Assembly (NCBI RefSeq): GCF_900168045.1
Contig: NZ_FUYY01000004.1
Coordinates: forward strand, 62,001 to 126,000
Source: Salegentibacter holothuriorum
GTDB lineage: Bacteria > Bacteroidota > Bacteroidia > Flavobacteriales > Flavobacteriaceae
Reading direction: 5' to 3'
Length of the DNA: 64,000 bases
Part shown: positions 1 to 8,047 of the stretch, in pieces
How positions within the stretch are numbered: the first letter of the stretch is position 1
Layout: each line of letters begins with the position of its first letter
Notes under the pieces: generated by a model
Told to the model about the DNA's origin: nothing
The model's input: only the letters and a program-made list of their open reading frames with translations
Database searches by the model: none
Position numbers and translations under genes: made by a program

Positions 1-1
1 G

Positions 2-442
2 ATGATCTCTAATTTTGAAAATATTGGTTGGTGGGTGTCCCAGGTTGATGAGTTAAAAGAGCGAGTAGAAAAGTCAAGTGGACCAAAACAAAATATGGCA
101 AACAGACTTCTTGGATTTCTGGATAGTCTTAGTAAGAGTTATTATGATAGTTATGTGAATTCCCAGGCTAATGCCAGATCAAAAGTATTTGTGAGTATTC
201 TTCGCACTATTTTCGATAAGAATGATCCTGAAGCATATCTTAATATCATTAAAATTGCCGGTCACGATGGAGATCACGAGACAGCGCTCTTGTATCTGGA
301 AGATTTACTTAAAACCGGATTTAAGGATATGCAGGCATTATATGATATTGAAGGTATTTTAGATCTAAAACTAAGTAAAGCATATAATGAGAAAATCAGG
401 GAATATCTTGGAGAAGCAAAGTATTATAATGCTGATAGTTAG
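2..442 (+). CDS. TPR-like hypothetical protein, probably the C-terminal part
   Basis: The open frame begins at the window edge, so the true start may lie upstream. The 146 visible residues are mostly helical and soluble, with no signal peptide. The last 55 residues (paired helices with DHETALLYLEDLLKTGF, then a short tail) resemble the end-of-group repeat that closes many Bacteroidota tetratricopeptide proteins; this is a fold impression, not a firm family match. No catalytic motif is visible. Its end overlaps the start of the next gene by 14 bp, so the two are probably cotranscribed. Function unknown. Confidence 0.6.
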   Translation: MISNFENIGWWVSQVDELKERVEKSSGPKQNMANRLLGFLDSLSKSYYDSYVNSQANARSKVFVSILRTIFDKNDPEAYLNIIKIAGHDGDHETALLYLEDLLKTGFKDMQALYDIEGILDLKLSKAYNEKIREYLGEAKYYNADS

Positions 443-1028
443 GCCGAAATTGCTTTTCTTATTTTTCTTAATGATATCTGTTTCAGCTATTGCTCAGGAA
501 AAAAGTGTGGTAGAATTTCAGCGGGATATGAATGAAAAATTTAATGATCCAGAACGCACTCCGCTTTCAAAAAAAGATTTAGCTGAATTTAAAAACCTGG
601 ATTTCTTCGAGATTGATTCTGCTTTTAAAGTGAAAGCTCAATTTTTAAGAACTCCGGCTGAAGCTCCTTTTAGAATGCAAACAACTACAAATAGAAAGCC
701 TGTGTACGTAAAATATGGAGAATTGTATTTTAGTATTAAAGAAAAAGACTTTAAACTAGATGTTTATCAAAATCAGGAGTTAATTTCAGATCCTGAATAT
801 TTTAATTACCTGTTTCTACCTTTTACAGATCTTACCAATGGAGAAACCACCTACTCCGGCGGACGATATTTGGACTTAAGGATACCGGAGGGTGATTCCA
901 TTTTTATAAATTTTAATAAAGCATATAATCCATATTGTGCTTATAATGGTGATTATTCCTGTCCTATAGTTCCTGCTGAAAATAATTTAGAGATAGCTAT
1001 TACAGCAGGAGTGAAGAACTTTAAATAA
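429..1028 (+). CDS. DUF1684 domain-containing exported protein
   Basis: About 199 residues from the ATG at 429. I chose this start because it gives a clean signal peptide (MLIVRPKLLFLFFLMISVSA-IAQ); a start at 387 would put a charged stretch before it. The body has the DUF1684 layout: an early segment ending in LKNLDFFEID-type sequence, a central beta-rich region (YGELYFSIKEKDFKLDVYQN), the GRYLDLRIP segment, and a C-terminal NPYCAYNGDYSCPIVPAENN motif with paired cysteines. The biochemical role of DUF1684 is unknown. It overlaps the preceding gene by 14 bp and is convergent with the porin gene, with only 5 bp between them. Confidence 0.85.
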   Translation: MLIVRPKLLFLFFLMISVSAIAQEKSVVEFQRDMNEKFNDPERTPLSKKDLAEFKNLDFFEIDSAFKVKAQFLRTPAEAPFRMQTTTNRKPVYVKYGELYFSIKEKDFKLDVYQNQELISDPEYFNYLFLPFTDLTNGETTYSGGRYLDLRIPEGDSIFINFNKAYNPYCAYNGDYSCPIVPAENNLEIAITAGVKNFK

Positions 1029-1033
1029 TTAGT

Positions 1034-2149
1034 TTAGAACGCATAAACCGCGGCCAGTACAAAAGATGAAAGCTTATCGGTTCCATCTAAATCAGAATCA
1101 ACAAAAACCGGTGATGAAGTATTTGAAACTTTATCAAGCCGTATTTCGGGTTTAATAGTTAAGCTTCCAACAGTGTAATTGCCGGTAAGCGTAAAATCTA
1201 TTGTTTCAGCATCAGCGCCGTAAACAGGGCCGCCATCTTCCAGTTCTTTAAAATATTCAGCTCTTAAACCAATAGCAAAACTATCAGACGTTTGAAACTG
1301 CGGATATAATGCTGCTCCGTAAAAACCTACCCCATCTGTAGTAGTGTAAGTTGTATTCAGCCCAAGGTAAAAAGCCTCAGTAAAATCCCAACCGGTAGTC
1401 AAATCTATCTGAAACGTTGCTTCGCCTGAAATTGGCATTTGCTCACCATATAATAGGTTTAGGTATGCGCTTCCTTTAGTATTTGAATACCCTAATTGAC
1501 CACCAAAAGAATATTTTCCGTAGGGATTAAATTCAGTCCAGTCTGTAGGGTTCATTATGGCCAACATTGCGCTCCAGTGATCATCTATCGTGAAATCTGC
1601 TTTAATTCCGGTATGGGAAAAAGGTCCATATGAAAACATATAGGAAGTGGAATAGTTGAAATTTGCAGCCGGTGAAATAACTTCATACCCCAGGAAAGTA
1701 TTGAAATTTCCCATTGTTAAAGTTACCGCATCTGAAACATTCCAGTAAGCATATAATTGATTTACAATATTACTGGGTGCTGCTGAAGCGAAGACGGCAT
1801 CTTCCCCACGAGGGCCAAAAACCAGGTCGGCCACAAAACCTACTTTCTCCCCTTCGTAACCTAAAATCACATTAGCCATTCCAATGGCGAAACCGGGATC
1901 GTTGGCAAATGAAGAAGCGGGAGCTTGCGGGCTGGCAATAATATTACCTGCTTCATTGTACTCGTACTTATTTAGGCCATTAATATTTGTTCTGAAGTAA
2001 GTATCTATAGAACCACTAATACTAAAATTAGACATAAAGCTTTCAACTTTAGTTTCTTCAGTTTCCTGTGCCTGCAAGTTATTTCCGGCAGCAAAACAGA
2101 TTCCTAAAAGGAATATTTTTCGGATATTTGTAACGGTAAATTTTTTCAT
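1034..2149 (-). CDS. Outer membrane beta-barrel porin (OmpL-like/BBP2 type) linked to ammonium transport
   Basis: 371 residues with an N-terminal signal peptide ending near LQAQ, then alternating hydrophobic/polar strands with aromatic girdles and a terminal Phe (VLAAVYAF), as expected for a barrel inserted by the BAM complex. The SGSIDTYFRTN opening and the FNTFLGYEVISPAANFNYS segment match the putative porin group (BBP2) that Bacteroidota often encode beside amt and glnB. It is the last gene of glnB-amt-porin on the minus strand. A role in letting ammonium or small nitrogen compounds across the outer membrane is inferred from this linkage only. Confidence 0.8.
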   Translation of the reverse strand: MKKFTVTNIRKIFLLGICFAAGNNLQAQETEETKVESFMSNFSISGSIDTYFRTNINGLNKYEYNEAGNIIASPQAPASSFANDPGFAIGMANVILGYEGEKVGFVADLVFGPRGEDAVFASAAPSNIVNQLYAYWNVSDAVTLTMGNFNTFLGYEVISPAANFNYSTSYMFSYGPFSHTGIKADFTIDDHWSAMLAIMNPTDWTEFNPYGKYSFGGQLGYSNTKGSAYLNLLYGEQMPISGEATFQIDLTTGWDFTEAFYLGLNTTYTTTDGVGFYGAALYPQFQTSDSFAIGLRAEYFKELEDGGPVYGADAETIDFTLTGNYTVGSLTIKPEIRLDKVSNTSSPVFVDSDLDGTDKLSSFVLAAVYAF

Positions 2150-2213
2150 AATAAAAGTCTTGTTTAATAAGTTGAAATGTGTTGAGCAAAGCTGTATGGA
2201 AGGTTTACTTTAT

Positions 2214-2249
2214 AGGAGCGCTCCGCCAAGCGCTCCTTTTTATTTTTAA
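2214..2249. other. Intergenic GC-rich hairpin between amt and the porin gene
   Basis: A perfect 9-bp stem (AGGAGCGCT at 2214-2222, AGCGCTCCT at 2229-2237) with a 6-nt loop. The T-rich tract lies on the plus-strand side (2237-2249), whereas both flanking genes are on the minus strand. On the sense strand it is therefore a hairpin preceded by A residues and not followed by U residues. It could stabilise or process the amt mRNA, or stop antisense transcription. Confidence 0.6.
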
Positions 2250-2257
2250 GCTTTAAT

Positions 2258-3499
2258 TTACCTATCGTGAGCTGTTCCAAATTCGGCATAAGCATCCATA
2301 CCGTGTTCGTGAATGTCCAGTCCTTCAGTTTCTTCTTTTTCTTCCATTCTTAAGCCCATGGTCGCTTTAATAATAGAGAGAATTACGAATGCAGAAATAC
2401 AACAGAAAGCACCAATTATTCCCACGCCCGCTAGCTGGGTAAGTAATTGATCAAAGCCTGCCATACTTCCAAAGATTCCTACAGCTAGTGTTCCCCAAAT
2501 TCCGCAAGCAAGGTGAACAGCTACTGCACCAACGGGATCGTCCAGTTTTAGTTTATCAATAAGGGAAACTCCAAATACAATAACTCCTCCGGCTACTAAA
2601 CCAATAAGTACGGCATCAAAAGGAGACATAAGATCTGCACCTGCTGTAATCCCAACCAGTCCACCTAGAATTCCGTTTAAGAACATAGTTAAATCGTAGT
2701 TCTTATAAGCAATCGTTGAAACTAAAAAAGCTGAAATACCACCGGCTGCGGCAGCAAGACAGGTTGTTACCAGTGTAATAGAGGTTAAAGAAGGATCGGC
2801 AGAAAGAACTGAGCCGCCATTAAACCCAAACCAACCCAACCAAAGGATAAAAACACCTGCCGTTGCCAATGGTATATTGTGTCCCGGAATGGCATGAGAT
2901 TGCCCATCTTTTCCGAATTTACCTAAACGAGCTCCCAATAAATAGATGGCTATTAAAGCTCCCCATCCACCTACTGAATGAACCAGGCTAGAACCGGCGA
3001 AATCGTAAAAACCAATTCCATCTAAGAAGCCGCCGCCCCATTTCCAGGAACCTATAATAGGATAAACAATGGTGATATAGATCACAGAGAAAAGCATAAA
3101 GCTTCCCAGTTTAATTCGTTCTGCAACTGCACCGGAAACTATGGTGGCCGCGGTTGCCGCAAACATTCCCTGGAAGAGAAAATCTGTCCAGTAAGTGTAT
3201 CCTTGGTTATAAGCTAAGTCTAAAGCACCATCTGCCACAGGTGCACTTAACCCAAAAAGGCCAAAGAAATAGTCGGGAATTATTCCGGCTAGAAATGAGC
3301 CCGGATACATTAGATTAAATCCAAGAATAGCATAGGTTAATAATCCGGCACAAATAATAAATACATTTTTAAACAGGATATTGATGGCATTCTTTTGTCT
3401 TGTAAGCCCCACTTCAAGAAGTGAGAAACCAAGGTGCATAAAAAAGACCAGTGCAGTACACACCATCATCCAAACATTGTTAGTAGTAAGTAATTCCAT
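2258..3499 (-). CDS. amt: Ammonium transporter Amt
   Basis: 413 residues of Amt/Mep/Rh transporter, about 11 membrane helices. The paired pore histidines sit in VHSVGGWGAL and AVHLACGIWGT, and the signature FILWLGWFGFNGGS is present. The N-terminus begins directly with a helix after MELLTTNNVW. The hydrophilic C-terminal tail (about 35 residues, rich in Glu and His) is the region that couples to PII in this family. It lies 30 bp downstream of the PII gene on the same strand, so PII made from the same transcript can gate the channel when nitrogen is abundant. High confidence in family and role. Confidence 0.97.
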   Translation of the reverse strand: MELLTTNNVWMMVCTALVFFMHLGFSLLEVGLTRQKNAINILFKNVFIICAGLLTYAILGFNLMYPGSFLAGIIPDYFFGLFGLSAPVADGALDLAYNQGYTYWTDFLFQGMFAATAATIVSGAVAERIKLGSFMLFSVIYITIVYPIIGSWKWGGGFLDGIGFYDFAGSSLVHSVGGWGALIAIYLLGARLGKFGKDGQSHAIPGHNIPLATAGVFILWLGWFGFNGGSVLSADPSLTSITLVTTCLAAAAGGISAFLVSTIAYKNYDLTMFLNGILGGLVGITAGADLMSPFDAVLIGLVAGGVIVFGVSLIDKLKLDDPVGAVAVHLACGIWGTLAVGIFGSMAGFDQLLTQLAGVGIIGAFCCISAFVILSIIKATMGLRMEEKEETEGLDIHEHGMDAYAEFGTAHDR

Positions 3500-3529
3500 A
3501 AAAGTGGTTTTTTATAATGAGTTTATATT

Positions 3530-3868
3530 TTAAGAAAGAGAGTCGGTTCCTTTTTCTTTAGTTCTTATGCGGTAGGCTTCTTCTACCGGTGTTACGAAAA
3601 TTTTTCCATCACCCACAGAGCCTGTATGGGCAGCTCTTAAAATGGTTTCTACCGTACTATCTACATTGTGATCTGATACTACCAGCGATATCTTACGTCG
3701 CTGTATATCACTAGTGCTGTAAGATACTCCACGATAAACGTGACCTTGTTTTTCGTTACCTACCCCGGTAACATCCCAATAAGTGAAGAAGTTTACTTCA
3801 GTTTCATGAAGTGCTTTTTTGACTTCATCAAATCTGGATTTTCTAATAATCGCTTCTATTTTTTTCAT
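3530..3868 (-). CDS. glnB: P-II family nitrogen regulator
   Basis: 112 residues with the complete PII fold: MKKIEAIIRKSRFDEVKKAL at the start, a T-loop (QGHVYRGVSY), and the C-terminal VGDGKIFVTPVEEAYRIRT signature that binds nucleotides at the trimer cleft. Compared with E. coli GlnB the T-loop is one residue shorter; Tyr50 is in the place of the uridylylated Tyr51. Linkage to amt means it most likely acts as the GlnK-type partner that blocks Amt. Whether Tyr50 is modified cannot be told from the sequence. First gene of a glnB-amt-porin operon. Confidence 0.95.
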   Translation of the reverse strand: MKKIEAIIRKSRFDEVKKALHETEVNFFTYWDVTGVGNEKQGHVYRGVSYSTSDIQRRKISLVVSDHNVDSTVETILRAAHTGSVGDGKIFVTPVEEAYRIRTKEKGTDSLS

Positions 3869-3960
3869 AAAACTTTGTTTTTACTGATGTAAAAGTAAAA
3901 AATTATCATAACACCCTTAAAAAAATAGGGGTTTCGATGTAATTAATATGAATTAAACAA

Positions 3961-3990
3961 AAACAACCCCTATAAATTTAGGGGTTGTTT
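3961..3990 (-). terminator. Rho-independent terminator of the SRPBCC-fluC operon
   Basis: A perfect 11-bp stem (AAACAACCCCT at 3961-3971, AGGGGTTGTTT at 3980-3990). Read on the minus strand it is followed by a T-rich run and lies 48 bp after the fluC stop codon, before the glnB promoter region. Confidence 0.85.
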
Positions 3991-4037
3991 TTTAAAAAGC
4001 GTAAGTTTTGCTTAGTTTGTAGTTTTTTGGAGATGTG

Positions 4038-4412
4038 TTAGGTGAGTTTGGAGAGAAAAAGACCTAAAAAGACAGCTAAAATTCCAATAATTATACTTCC
4101 AAAGGCATAAAAAAAGAAATTTAGATAGTCGCCCGAACGTAAAAGTGCTTGATTTTCAAGAGTGAAAGTGGAAAAAGTGGTGAACCCCCCGCAAAAACCT
4201 ACGGCCAGGAATAAAACAATATTAGAATTAAAGAATTCGTATCTGGCAGCGAAGCCTATAAATAGACCAAGCAATAAGCTGCCAATAATATTTACGGTAA
4301 AAGTGCCGTAGGGAATGAAAAAGCTTTCAGAATTTAAACTTTTACTGATTAGATATCGCAATGCACTACCCAGGCCGCCACCTAAAAAAATCAATAATAG
4401 TTGTTTAAGCAT
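4038..4412 (-). CDS. crcB: Fluoride efflux channel FluC/CrcB
   Basis: 124 residues with four membrane helices. Family signatures present are GGGLGSALRYLISK near the N-terminus, GTFTVNIIGSLLLG in helix 2 (the conserved Asn of the pore) and GFCGGFTTFSTF in helix 3 (the Phe box and central Na+ site region). CrcB/FluC forms an antiparallel dual-topology dimer that exports F-. Only one copy is visible, so it is probably a homodimer. It follows the SRPBCC gene by 6 bp. I saw no clear fluoride riboswitch in front of the operon. Confidence 0.95.
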   Translation of the reverse strand: MLKQLLLIFLGGGLGSALRYLISKSLNSESFFIPYGTFTVNIIGSLLLGLFIGFAARYEFFNSNIVLFLAVGFCGGFTTFSTFTLENQALLRSGDYLNFFFYAFGSIIIGILAVFLGLFLSKLT

Positions 4413-4418
4413 AAGTGT

Positions 4419-5450
4419 TTATTTAATAGGAATATAAAGATGGGTAATCCATTTTGCCGGATTTGCAACATCCTCAGGCGAAGTTAAGTGAACTTCAAAA
4501 TTGTTAGCGTTCTCTGCAATTTCAAGATCATTTGTTTCAATATAATTATAGGCAGTATCCCAGGCTTCCTTGAGGTTCTTATAATCTCCCTTTAGTGTGG
4601 TTTTTAAAACTTTTTGGTTAGGCATAAGTCCGGTTAAAATTTCACTTGTGGCAGGAGTTATTACCTCACTAGGGGTAAATATACCTGCCGAAAAAATTGC
4701 TGTTCCAGATGTCTCGTTCCATTCATTGTATAAAACAAAAGGATTTCCGTTTTTCTCAATTTCGTTTTCATCCATATAGGTAGAAACTTCGGTAAACATA
4801 GATGCCATTTTTTCATCTACCTGGCTAATTTTACTGGCGGTAGTAGTGTACATGTAATAACCCCCACCGTGCTGAATAACTCCGTCTACACTAATCGTGT
4901 ACTTATCCATTTTATTTAAAATAACGCTTTCCATATTGTTAAGTCCTTCTTGAAATTTTGGACGCATCATTTCAGTAATACTTTGTTCCTGAAAGATGAA
5001 AGCCAGTTTTTCCATAAAGCTTTGATGGCCTTTTATTCCCCAGGTCACTTCTGTTCCATTTTTAATCTCATTAAATTCCCAATAAGTCTGGCTTGTAGAT
5101 TCTCCAAATGGGGTTTTAAAAATAAGTTCCTGTTCTATCTCAGAAAAAGGTTTAGCCGAAATTGTTTTTATTTCACCATTACCGGCGCTTTCACTTTTCC
5201 AAGAATAACTGGCACTATCTCCGCTGGTTTTGGCTCCATATTCAATAATCATATCATTGGTTGCAGTAGACCAGGGCTCCCAGTTTTCCCAATTTTTTAG
5301 TTCGTTTACTTCCTGGAAAACCATTTCTACAGGTGCGGTAATTACTTTGGTCTCTTCAATTTGATAATTTCCATCTTTTGTGGCAATATAAATTGAACCT
5401 GCAATAATCACTATCAGTAGTAAAAAGAAAAGGTATTTTAAAATTTTCAT
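4419..5450 (-). CDS. Membrane-anchored SRPBCC / GyrI-like two-domain protein
   Basis: 343 residues. An N-terminal membrane anchor (KYLFFLLLIVIIAGSIYIA) is followed by an SRPBCC/polyketide-cyclase-like domain (about residues 30-180, with the typical VITAPVEMVFQEVNELKNW start and WENWEPW) and then a GyrI/AraC-effector-like domain (about 185-343, ending WITHLYIPIK). Both folds bind small hydrophobic or drug-like ligands in other proteins, but no specific ligand can be named. It shares an operon with fluC, 6 bp apart; no functional link with fluoride is known to me. Confidence 0.8.
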   Translation of the reverse strand: MKILKYLFFLLLIVIIAGSIYIATKDGNYQIEETKVITAPVEMVFQEVNELKNWENWEPWSTATNDMIIEYGAKTSGDSASYSWKSESAGNGEIKTISAKPFSEIEQELIFKTPFGESTSQTYWEFNEIKNGTEVTWGIKGHQSFMEKLAFIFQEQSITEMMRPKFQEGLNNMESVILNKMDKYTISVDGVIQHGGGYYMYTTTASKISQVDEKMASMFTEVSTYMDENEIEKNGNPFVLYNEWNETSGTAIFSAGIFTPSEVITPATSEILTGLMPNQKVLKTTLKGDYKNLKEAWDTAYNYIETNDLEIAENANNFEVHLTSPEDVANPAKWITHLYIPIK

Positions 5451-5497
5451 ATAGGTTGGTTTAGAAATGGGAGTATCTATTTTAATGAATAGGGAAT

Positions 5498-5686
5498 TTA
5501 GGGATTTAAAAAGGTTTTAAGAACAAATAGCAAACCTATAAAGGCAAGAAAAGCCAGAAGTACCCATATACTCCCTTTATATTGTTTTTTATGTAATAAA
5601 GTATCTTTTTTATAGCTAATTATAATAATGATCACAAAAACGACTACAAATAAGCCTGCGAAAACGAGTTGGCCTGTACTAAACAT
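5498..5686 (-). CDS. Small two-helix membrane protein
   Basis: 62 residues: helix 1 (about 6-24, LVFAGLFVVVFVIIIIISY), a basic loop with KKDTLLHKKQYKGS, then helix 2 (about 41-60). The loop charge suggests a cytoplasmic loop with both ends outside. A TAACTTTG element, matching the flavobacterial -7 consensus, lies at 5703-5710 and would give a leader of about 10 nt. Function unknown; small proteins of this kind are widespread in Flavobacteriaceae. Confidence 0.7.
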   Translation of the reverse strand: MFSTGQLVFAGLFVVVFVIIIIISYKKDTLLHKKQYKGSIWVLLAFLAFIGLLFVLKTFLNP

Positions 5687-5752
5687 TTTATTTACTTTTA
5701 TGCAAAGTTAAGGTTTTAGGCTTAATCTGTAATTGATTTAAATTATATTAAA

Positions 5753-6139
5753 ATGAAGAAAAGACTCTCCGCAGTAAAGGAATTTCATAAAAGCTTTAAA
5801 TTAGGAATTTCTGAAGATCCGCAGGCGTCCCTGGGAACTAAAAAGAACAGGTTGCGATATGAATTAATGAAAGAAGAGAACGAGGAATACCTTGAAGCAG
5901 CAAATAACGGAGATCTCACTGAAGTGGCTGATGCCCTTGGCGATATGTTATATGCTTTGTGCGGAACGATTATAGAACATGGACTGGAACATAAAATTGA
6001 AGCCGTTTTTGATGAAATTCAACATAGTAATATGAGTAAGCTTGATGAAAATGGAAACCCAATATATAACGAAATGGGCAAAGTGATTAAAGGACCGGAC
6101 TATGTAAAGCCGAATATAGCGAAAGTGCTTAAAGACTGA
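5753..6139 (+). CDS. MazG-like / phosphoribosyl-ATP pyrophosphohydrolase-family NTP pyrophosphohydrolase
   Basis: 128 residues, all-alpha MazG/PRA-PH fold. The metal-binding motif is split as expected: ELMKEENEEYLEA (E-x-x-E-x-x-E type) in the first helix pair and EVADALGDMLYALCGT (the E-x-x-D half) in the next. The C-terminus carries SNMSKLDENGNPIYNEMGKV, typical of the Bacteroidota/phage subfamily. Enzymes of this fold split nucleoside triphosphates or relatives to the monophosphate and pyrophosphate; the substrate here is unknown. Monocistronic, with the terminator at 6305-6352 downstream. Confidence 0.9.
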   Translation: MKKRLSAVKEFHKSFKLGISEDPQASLGTKKNRLRYELMKEENEEYLEAANNGDLTEVADALGDMLYALCGTIIEHGLEHKIEAVFDEIQHSNMSKLDENGNPIYNEMGKVIKGPDYVKPNIAKVLKD

Positions 6140-6209
6140 TTTTTGGTTTTTTAATCGAGTTTATGCCTTTTCCTGGGGAAAAACAAAACTATTTTGGCAT
6201 AAAACTTCA

Positions 6210-6286
6210 TAAACTACCTCGGGGCAAGCCCACGAGGCATTCGTTGGAAACAAATTTTTAATTTCGAAGCAAGCGTCGGGGTATTA
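6210..6286 (+). repeat. Diverged copy (A) of an interspersed palindromic repeat
   Basis: Same order of motifs as the better copies at 18680-18777 and 49299-49396: TAAACTAC, then CTCGGGGCAAGCCCACGAGG (hairpin), an AT-rich spacer, then TTTCGAAGCAAGCGTCGGGG. It lacks the terminal CTCGATTATCGAG palindrome. It sits in the spacer between the MazG-like gene and the ilvE terminator. Confidence 0.65.
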
Positions 6287-6304
6287 CACCCTTTGGCGGT
6301 GCCA

Positions 6305-6352
6305 ATAAAAAAACCTCACAGAATATTTCAATCTGTGAGGTTTATTTTTTTT
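6305..6352. terminator. Bidirectional terminator between MazG-like gene and ilvE
   Basis: Stem AAACCTCACAGA / TCTGTGAGGTTT (6311-6343), with A-run on the left and T-run on the right, so it can act for both convergent genes. Confidence 0.85.
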
Positions 6353-6368
6353 GAAAATATCGGTAATA

Positions 6369-7442
6369 TTATTTTACTAAATGTCTCCAACCGTGCTTGT
6401 CTTCTGCCTGGTTGTATTGAATTTTCATTAGTTGGTCTTTAAAAGATTTCCCGTAAGAATCTTCCATTGTTGGAAGTTCAAATTTCTCGTCTTTATATCC
6501 AAAACCAGAAATTGGATTAATAACCGTTGCGGTACCAGAGCCAAAGATTTCTTTTAATTCGCCTTTTCTTGCTGCTTCAACAATTTCAGAAACTTTTACT
6601 CTTCTTATTTCTACTTCAATATTTAGATCTTTGGCCAGGTCTATTACACTTTTTCGGGTAACACCATCTAAAATTCTATCGCTCGTTGGCGCCGTAATTA
6701 GTTTATCGCCAATTCTAAAGAAGATATTCATTGTTCCGGCTTCCTCCAGGTAGTCATGCGTATTGGCATCGGTCCAGATAATTTGTTGAAAACCTGCCTC
6801 TTTTGCAAGATTGGTAGGATAAAATTGTGCAGCATAGTTTCCGGCAGCTTTTGCAGCTCCAACACCACCATCTGCGGCGCGGCTGTATTTTTCTGAAAAC
6901 TGAACCCTTACTTCACCGCTATAATAAGCTTGTGCAGGCGAACAAATAATCATGAATTTATATTTGGTAGAAGGGTTTGCAGAAACGCATTCTTCGGTGG
7001 CAATTACAAAAGGACGTATGTATAAGGAGTTTCCAAAACCTTTTTTTATCCAGTCTTTTTCAAGTTTTAATAACTCCTCTAATCCGCTAAAGAAAAATTC
7101 TTCCGGAAATTCAGGAATAGCTAACCTGGCACTGGATTTATTAATTCTTTTATAATTTTCGTCTGGTCTAAAAAGCCAAATTTGGTCTTCTTCATCTTTA
7201 TAGGCCTTCATTCCTTCAAAAACGGCCTGTCCATAATGAAATACTTTCGCCGATGGATCCATTTGTATTGGACCGTAAGGCCTTATTTTAGGGTTTTGCC
7301 ATTCTCCATTTACATAATCACATTCAAACATATGATCTGTGAAAATCTCGCCAAAAACCAGGTTATCAAAATTTACTTCTTCAATTTTGGATTTTTGGAC
7401 TTTGTTAATTTCAAGCTGGTTAGTATCGTATTTCATTATCAT
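6369..7442 (-). CDS. ilvE: Branched-chain amino acid aminotransferase
   Basis: About 357 residues of class IV PLP aminotransferase, BCAT group. Key segments: YGPIQMDPSAKVFHYGQAVFEG near the start, SLYIRPFVIATEE, AAKAAGNYAAQFYP carrying the PLP lysine, LEEAGTMNIFFRIGD, and FGSGTATVINPI, which binds the cofactor phosphate. It interconverts Leu/Ile/Val and their keto acids with glutamate. I start at the ATG at 7442; a second ATG at 7436 is equally possible. The TTG at 7457 overlaps the -7 promoter element, so it is not the start. Monocistronic. Confidence 0.95.
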   Translation of the reverse strand: MIMKYDTNQLEINKVQKSKIEEVNFDNLVFGEIFTDHMFECDYVNGEWQNPKIRPYGPIQMDPSAKVFHYGQAVFEGMKAYKDEEDQIWLFRPDENYKRINKSSARLAIPEFPEEFFFSGLEELLKLEKDWIKKGFGNSLYIRPFVIATEECVSANPSTKYKFMIICSPAQAYYSGEVRVQFSEKYSRAADGGVGAAKAAGNYAAQFYPTNLAKEAGFQQIIWTDANTHDYLEEAGTMNIFFRIGDKLITAPTSDRILDGVTRKSVIDLAKDLNIEVEIRRVKVSEIVEAARKGELKEIFGSGTATVINPISGFGYKDEKFELPTMEDSYGKSFKDQLMKIQYNQAEDKHGWRHLVK

Positions 7443-7454
7443 TAGTTTAGTTAA

Positions 7455-7483
7455 CAAATTTACCTAAATTAAAACAGAATCAA
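7455..7483 (-). promoter_or_regulatory. Flavobacterial-type promoter of ilvE
   Basis: On the minus strand TTG (7483-7481), 18-nt spacer, TAAATTTG (7462-7455), a full match to the TTG-N17-19-TAnnTTTG consensus. The predicted transcript would start near 7449, leaving a leader of under 15 nt. Confidence 0.75.
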
Positions 7484-7539
7484 AATCTAAAGTTTTGGTA
7501 AATTTGTTTGCCTACAAGGTTTTAACCAATAATAATAAT

Positions 7540-8046
7540 ATGAGAAAAATAGCATTCATACTTAGCTTATCCCTAATTTTTGTAGCTTGTAAAGAAGAAA
7601 AATCTAAAGAAGAAGCTCAAGTTTTAGACGAATCTATTCCTGTTTCATATAATTCTTTTGGTGCTGAAATTTCTGCAGAGAATTCTTTAACTAAGGCTGA
7701 GGCGCTTAAACAATTTGAATCGTTAAAACCGGGCGATACTATAGACCTTAAATTTGCTTCAAAAATCAAGACTGTTTGTAAAAAGAAAGGTTGCTGGATG
7801 ATTTTAGAGCTTCCGCAAGAAGAGGAGGTAAGGATTACCTTTAAAGATTATGGTTTTTTTGTTCCTAAAGACAGTGAAAACACAGATGTAATTGTACAAG
7901 GGAAAGCTTTTTTAAACGAAATGTCTGTTGAAGATCAAAAACATTATGCTGAAGATGAGGGGAGATCTGAAGCCGAAATCGCAGCGATTACTTCTCCTGA
8001 AATATCCAGGGCTTTTATTGCAAATGCGGTACTTTTAAAACAATAA
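7540..8046 (+). CDS. DUF4920 domain-containing lipoprotein
   Basis: 168 residues from the ATG at 7540, chosen because it opens a lipoprotein signal (MRKIAFILSLSLIFVAC-KEE). The mature part has the DUF4920 core: SFGAEIS near the start, a VCKKKGCWMIL motif with two cysteines, FKDYGFFVP, and VIVQGKAF with a following VEDQKHYAEDEG helix. The fold resembles small OB-like beta barrels; the paired Cys may bind metal or form a disulfide, but no function is established. It precedes mnmD by 1 bp, so the two are cotranscribed. Confidence 0.85.
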   Translation: MRKIAFILSLSLIFVACKEEKSKEEAQVLDESIPVSYNSFGAEISAENSLTKAEALKQFESLKPGDTIDLKFASKIKTVCKKKGCWMILELPQEEEVRITFKDYGFFVPKDSENTDVIVQGKAFLNEMSVEDQKHYAEDEGRSEAEIAAITSPEISRAFIANAVLLKQ

Positions 8047-8047
8047 A

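Noticed and set aside
5451-5497. Fluoride riboswitch before the fluC operon
   Set aside because: The spacer before the SRPBCC gene is short and has no pseudoknot-like or hairpin pattern that I could identify.
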